From NCBI GenBank assembly GCA_011524395.1, contig WTKN01000018.1, positions 1 through 36,175 of the forward strand: a stretch of 36,175 nucleotides of DNA, written 5' to 3'. The notes under the pieces were generated by a model, which was not told where the DNA came from, did not search any database, and saw nothing but the letters and a program-made list of their open reading frames with translations. Positions 33,560 to 36,175 of this stretch are shown piece after piece (position 1 is the first letter of the stretch; the number at the start of each line of letters is the position of its first letter). The stretch is from Moorena sp. SS36440bin_2. GTDB lineage: Bacteria; Cyanobacteriota; Cyanobacteriia; Cyanobacteriales; Coleofasciculaceae. A program made the position numbers and the translations under genes.

Positions 33560-34282
33560 TTATTTAACTACAGGAATCTGAGACATTTTCAACTGTAGTT
33601 TTTGATCTGGATAATCGGTCAGTGTCAGGGAAAGCTTCTGGGAGTTCTCTAGTAAAGCTGTCGGTATGCTAACTGTTCCAGAAAATTCCTTGCCATTAGC
33701 TGGTAATTCTCCTGGTAAGCCTTCCGTAATTGCACTTAGGGCACGACCGCGATCATCGGTAACATTTAAAAAGCTGTACAGAAATCTGACTGGATTAGAA
33801 CTCTGATTCTTCAAGCTGACATCCAACATTAAAGAACCCTCCTGCACACTGGCAGAATTTACCGCTAGGGTGACTCCCTTATCCTGACTTTTAACCGGTA
33901 AATTTAGCTTAGGGTTTTTCCGAGTGAAGGATGCTTCTTGAGTCAATACACCAGAGGACGACTCCTGCTGAGCGGGCTTAGACCAACTAATTTGCTTAGT
34001 TTTCTGGCTGTTTTTCTTAGCCGGAGGATTTTTACCCTTATTGTGTATGTGGGCGTGAACGTTAACCAAGATATCCTTCTCGCTCACAATCAAGACTCCT
34101 TCTTTCCCAGAAGAAGAGCCCTTATTTCCTGTCAACTTTTTCTTAGGGTTAGTATCCGGTTGAGTAACTCCTTTGAGGGCTTCGTGACCGAGAGAGAATC
34201 CCCAAAAGGCACTCACGACACCTGCACCTAACATCATTGTCAGTAGAACTATGGTTAGCGCTACAGTTGTGTTGAATTTCAT
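33560..34282 (-). CDS. Membrane-anchored protein with beta-sandwich-like C-terminal domain, unknown function
   Basis: 240 residues. An N-terminal helix (VALTIVLLTMMLGAGVVSAFW) is an anchor or uncleaved signal. About residues 40-140 are Lys/Ser/Gln-rich and likely disordered (NPKKKLTGNKGSSSGKEG, AKKNSQKTKQISWSKP). The last ~100 residues alternate strand-like segments (VTLAVNSASVQEGSLMLDVS, VRFLYSFLNVTDDRGRAL, SGTVSIPTALLENSQKLSLT) in an immunoglobulin-like pattern, as in DUF4352-type exported domains. The resemblance is by pattern only. A periplasmic or surface role is likely. Confidence 0.6.
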   Translation of the reverse strand: MKFNTTVALTIVLLTMMLGAGVVSAFWGFSLGHEALKGVTQPDTNPKKKLTGNKGSSSGKEGVLIVSEKDILVNVHAHIHNKGKNPPAKKNSQKTKQISWSKPAQQESSSGVLTQEASFTRKNPKLNLPVKSQDKGVTLAVNSASVQEGSLMLDVSLKNQSSNPVRFLYSFLNVTDDRGRALSAITEGLPGELPANGKEFSGTVSIPTALLENSQKLSLTLTDYPDQKLQLKMSQIPVVK

Positions 34283-34448
34283 AGGGTGATTAACGTTATT
34301 CCGAATTACCGCTGGTTCCGTGCTGTATTATAGTCCTGCTATACAGCTAGATTATCTTATGTTCTGTGAATTATTGGATAAATCGGGAATTTCTAGTTAG
34401 TGGTGTTGCAATAACCTGATTCAAGCTACCATAATAGAAAGGAAGAAC

Positions 34449-34521
34449 CCAGGGTTGGCCGAGCGGTTGAGGCAGCAAACTCATAATTTGCCCTAGGCAG
34501 GTTCAACTCCTGCACCCTGGA
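34449..34521 (+). tRNA. trnI: tRNA with CAT anticodon, probably tRNA-Ile2 (lysidine type)
   Basis: The 73 bases fold into a full cloverleaf. Acceptor CCAGGGT pairs with ACCCTGG. The D-arm is GCCGAGCGGTTGAGGC, the anticodon arm GCAAA-CTCATAA-TTTGC, the variable loop CCTAG, and the T-arm GCAGG-TTCAACT-CCTGC, with discriminator A. The anticodon CAT means Met or, when the C is modified to lysidine, Ile (AUA). The D-arm style and stems resemble plastid and cyanobacterial tRNA-Ile(CAT) rather than initiator or elongator Met. No CCA is encoded. Confidence 0.8.
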
Positions 34522-34575
34522 TTGAAAACTAGCGGTCAGCTACTACTATCACCCCATACTGACGAACGCCCATAC

Positions 34576-35043
34576 TCATCTGCGCAGCTGTGGTAGAGGT
34601 TGCGGTGCCAAGAAAAATTCTTGGTTTTCCACTTGGATTGGGATATCACTTGATTGTTCTAGCAACCGTAGGGAAGTATTGTAGGGGTTTGGTAAATCCA
34701 GAGTACGAATAACAGGGCCACTGGAAACTTGCTGCTCTAGTAGATCCCGATAAAGATTAATGACACGCTTAGCATCCCGCTCAAGTGCAAGTTCTGGAAA
34801 CGCAGGTGGCCATCCCGAACCGAAAATTGTATCGATTTGACTCTTGATGCTCCTGTTTTCGAAAAAGTCCCCAGAGTCATTAAAAAAAGCGTTTTCAAAA
34901 GCCTCAGGTAAAGTTACTAGAGGAATTAGCTCCAAGTCCTCTGAATTATTTTCTGCTATGGCACCACCTGCTCCTAGACTAGCAGTGGCTGCTATAACTA
35001 CAACGCTAAACAGCTTTTCCCAACGCATTTGCATCGCAATCAC
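34576..35043 (-). CDS. Small secreted protein, cyanobacterial hypothetical
   Basis: 155 residues. A signal peptide (LFSVVVIAATASLGAGGAIA, cut before ENNSEDL) is followed by an acidic, aromatic soluble domain (EAFENAFFNDSGDFFENRS, FGSGWPPAFPELALERD). No catalytic motif or named family is recognised. The early Met codons (MIAMQM) leave the exact start open by a few residues. It is transcribed away from pyrE and next to the Ile-type tRNA. Confidence 0.65.
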   Translation of the reverse strand: MIAMQMRWEKLFSVVVIAATASLGAGGAIAENNSEDLELIPLVTLPEAFENAFFNDSGDFFENRSIKSQIDTIFGSGWPPAFPELALERDAKRVINLYRDLLEQQVSSGPVIRTLDLPNPYNTSLRLLEQSSDIPIQVENQEFFLAPQPLPQLRR

Positions 35044-35099
35044 CCGTAGTTTTCCTCAATAGTATCCGAATATTAGGGAGAAAGTACCCCAAGCTATGA

Positions 35100-35205
35100 A
35101 AGGGAAGCTATCAGTTATCAGCGAAAAGCGATTAGCGCTACTTGAGGTGCGTGCGCGTTCAGCTATCAGCTAAAGGCCTTTGGCTGACCGCTAAATGCTG
35201 ACTGT
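35100..35205. repeat. Repeat-filled spacer upstream of pyrE
   Basis: The spacer between the secreted protein gene and pyrE contains AGCTATCAGTTATCAGCG, TCAGCTATCAGC, AAAGGCCTTTGGCTGACCGC and TAAATGCTGAC, the same units that fill 719-905. No promoter is singled out with confidence. Confidence 0.7.
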
Positions 35206-35253
35206 GAAAGAATACCCCATAATCTAAATCAACCGGCTTCAGTAGTAAGTTTC

Positions 35254-35916
35254 ATGAACAACCAATTTCAAGCTCTATCCACCCCAAACGATTTACCTCT
35301 CCTGCGACCTTTTCTGCTGGATTTGTTTTGTCAACTGGCTTACCAAGAAGGTGATTTTGTGCTTTCGTCGGGGCAGCGTAGCTCTTATTACATCAATGGT
35401 AAACAGGTTACCCTTCATGCTCAAGGAGCATTGGCGATAGGACGTTTGCTATTGTCAATGGTACCTGCTGATACTCAAGCTGTTGCTGGCCTAACTCTGG
35501 GGGCAGATCCGATCGTGAGTGCGGTTAGCATTGTTTCTGCCTTAGAAAACCGCCCTATTCTTGATGCAGTCGCTCATGGGGGAAACCCCCAAGACCGCGC
35601 TGCATCGCTCCCTGGTCTAATTATCCGCAAACAGCCAAAAGGTCATGGAACCAGGGCATACATTGAAGGGCCTTCTTTGCCCACAGGAGCCAAAGTAGTG
35701 GTATTAGAAGACGTGGTGACTACTGGGCAATCAGCCATGAAAGCCGTGAACCGCCTTAAGGAAGCTGGTTACCAGGTAGAGCTGGTAATAGCCCTGGTTG
35801 ACCGGCTGCAAGGTGGAGCAGAGCTTTATCAGTCAGCTGGGCTAATGTTTAAAGCTCTGTTTTCGATTAACGAAATCCGAGAACACTACCAGGGTTCTCT
35901 TGATCATTCCAGTTGA
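35254..35916 (+). CDS. pyrE: Orotate phosphoribosyltransferase
   Basis: 220 residues. DFVLSSGQRSSYYINGKQVTL, AGLTLGADPIVSAVS, RKQPKGHGT and the PRPP loop VVLEDVVTTGQSAM (149-162) identify OPRT, which makes OMP from orotate and PRPP in pyrimidine synthesis. Residues 104-118 (DAVAHGGNPQDRAAS) have no counterpart in ordinary OPRTs, which run straight from the RPI(L/P) strand into LPGLIIRKQPKGHGT. They are encoded by a 44-bp palindromic dispersed repeat (35563-35606) that kept the reading frame. The catalytic loop and other motifs are intact, so the enzyme may tolerate it. Confidence 0.95.
   Translation: MNNQFQALSTPNDLPLLRPFLLDLFCQLAYQEGDFVLSSGQRSSYYINGKQVTLHAQGALAIGRLLLSMVPADTQAVAGLTLGADPIVSAVSIVSALENRPILDAVAHGGNPQDRAASLPGLIIRKQPKGHGTRAYIEGPSLPTGAKVVVLEDVVTTGQSAMKAVNRLKEAGYQVELVIALVDRLQGGAELYQSAGLMFKALFSINEIREHYQGSLDHSS
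35563..35606. repeat. 44-bp palindromic repeat inserted within pyrE
   Basis: Starts GATGCAGTCGCTCATGGGGG and ends in CCGCGCTGCATC. Outer arms GATGCAG/CTGCATC and inner GGGGG/CCCCC pair around AAA. A related copy lies at 36090-36132, sharing GCAGTCGCTCATGG and GGGGGAAACC. Confidence 0.75.
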
Positions 35917-35945
35917 CTAGCTTATGTTGACTAGTTAATTAGGTA

Positions 35946-36018
35946 TGGCTCAGGCGGGATTTGAACCTGCGACCTCGGGCTTATGAGTCCCTTGCTCTAA
36001 CCACTGAGCTACTGAGCC
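35946..36018 (-). tRNA. trnM: tRNA-Met (CAT), elongator type
   Basis: On the minus strand: acceptor GGCTCAG/CTGAGCC, D-arm GCTCAGTGGTTAGAGC, anticodon loop CTCATAA, variable AGGTC, T-arm GCAGG-TTCAAAT-CCCGC with the A-C mismatch also seen in some bacterial elongator tRNA-Met, and discriminator A. The anticodon stem AGGGA/GCCCG has two A-G mismatches (27-43 and 31-39), so it may be slightly decayed. It lies 30 bp beyond the pyrE stop, convergent with it. Confidence 0.85.
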
Positions 36019-36089
36019 TTTTTTTTAACCCTTATGTACTATAACATATCAATGCGAATAATTTCTCTAATAATTTTTATTCCTTTCTT

Positions 36090-36132
36090 GATGCAAAGCG
36101 CGAGTGGGGGAAACCACGGCAGTCGCTCATGG
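36090..36132. repeat. Diverged copy of the pyrE-type palindromic repeat
   Basis: Starts GATGCAAAGCGCGAGTGGGG, has GAAACC in the centre and ends GCAGTCGCTCATGG. The last 14 bases equal 35566-35579 within pyrE and GGGGGAAACC is shared too. The remaining DNA to the window end shows no gene. Confidence 0.65.
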
Positions 36133-36175
36133 TTAGAAGTTACCGTAAGACAGGCTCGCCAAAATCGGCTAAGTT

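Noticed and set aside
34449-34521. tRNA-Leu or tRNA-Ser
   Set aside because: The D-arm resembles class II tRNAs, but the variable loop is only 5 bases and the anticodon is CAT.

Overview
The window looks like chromosomal DNA of a large-genome filamentous cyanobacterium, with Moorena/Lyngbya-type as my best guess. This is inferred from scattered HIP1 octamers (GCGATCGC), phased heptamer tandem repeats, many short palindromic dispersed repeats between and inside genes, moderate GC with long AT-rich spacers, and the gene content. The species cannot be proved from the sequence alone.

Layout. 1-167: start of a Ser/Thr-kinase-like gene leaving the window on the minus strand. 420-2050: two uncharacterised membrane-anchored proteins separated by repeats. 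2150-5320: an IS200/IS605-like hairpin pair followed by a minus-strand operon of a decayed APH/choline-kinase-type kinase, a short-chain dehydrogenase and a saccharopine-dehydrogenase-like protein whose 3' end runs through a long palindrome. 6060-27620: a long, all-plus-strand cell-surface glycan region. It holds a polyprenyl-phosphate-type GT2, a GT4 split in two, a GlpD-like FAD dehydrogenase, a PHP-like protein, two methyltransferases, an extended SDR, a polysaccharide pyruvyl transferase, a ferredoxin-type gene remnant, a hexapeptide acyltransferase, a GT4, a Wzx-like flippase, an FG-GAP beta-propeller protein with a broken paralogue upstream, an LPG-synthase-TM-type membrane protein, a YdjM-like membrane hydrolase and two tandem GT39-type glycosyltransferases. 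27900-36175: housekeeping and miscellaneous genes (Arg-rich secreted protein, ispF, trpD, an LRAT-domain protein with a PspA-like tail, a CNNM/CorC transporter-like protein, small secreted or anchored proteins, pyrE, and two tRNAs with CAT anticodons).

How the genes fit together. The 6-27.6 kb block reads as synthesis of a lipid-linked, decorated (pyruvylated, acylated, perhaps methylated) sugar polymer, its flipping across the membrane and possibly transfer of lipid-linked sugars by GT39 enzymes. Several genes in it are damaged (split GT4, truncated ferredoxin fusion, FG-GAP fragment), so the locus seems to be in flux.

The most notable points are a 44-bp dispersed palindromic repeat translated in frame inside pyrE, a kinase gene killed by one in-frame stop plus a clean 4-bp tandem duplication, an IS-type palindrome supplying the last 23 residues of a dehydrogenase, and an LRAT/PspA-like fusion. 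I found no CRISPR array, rRNA, intact transposase or prophage.
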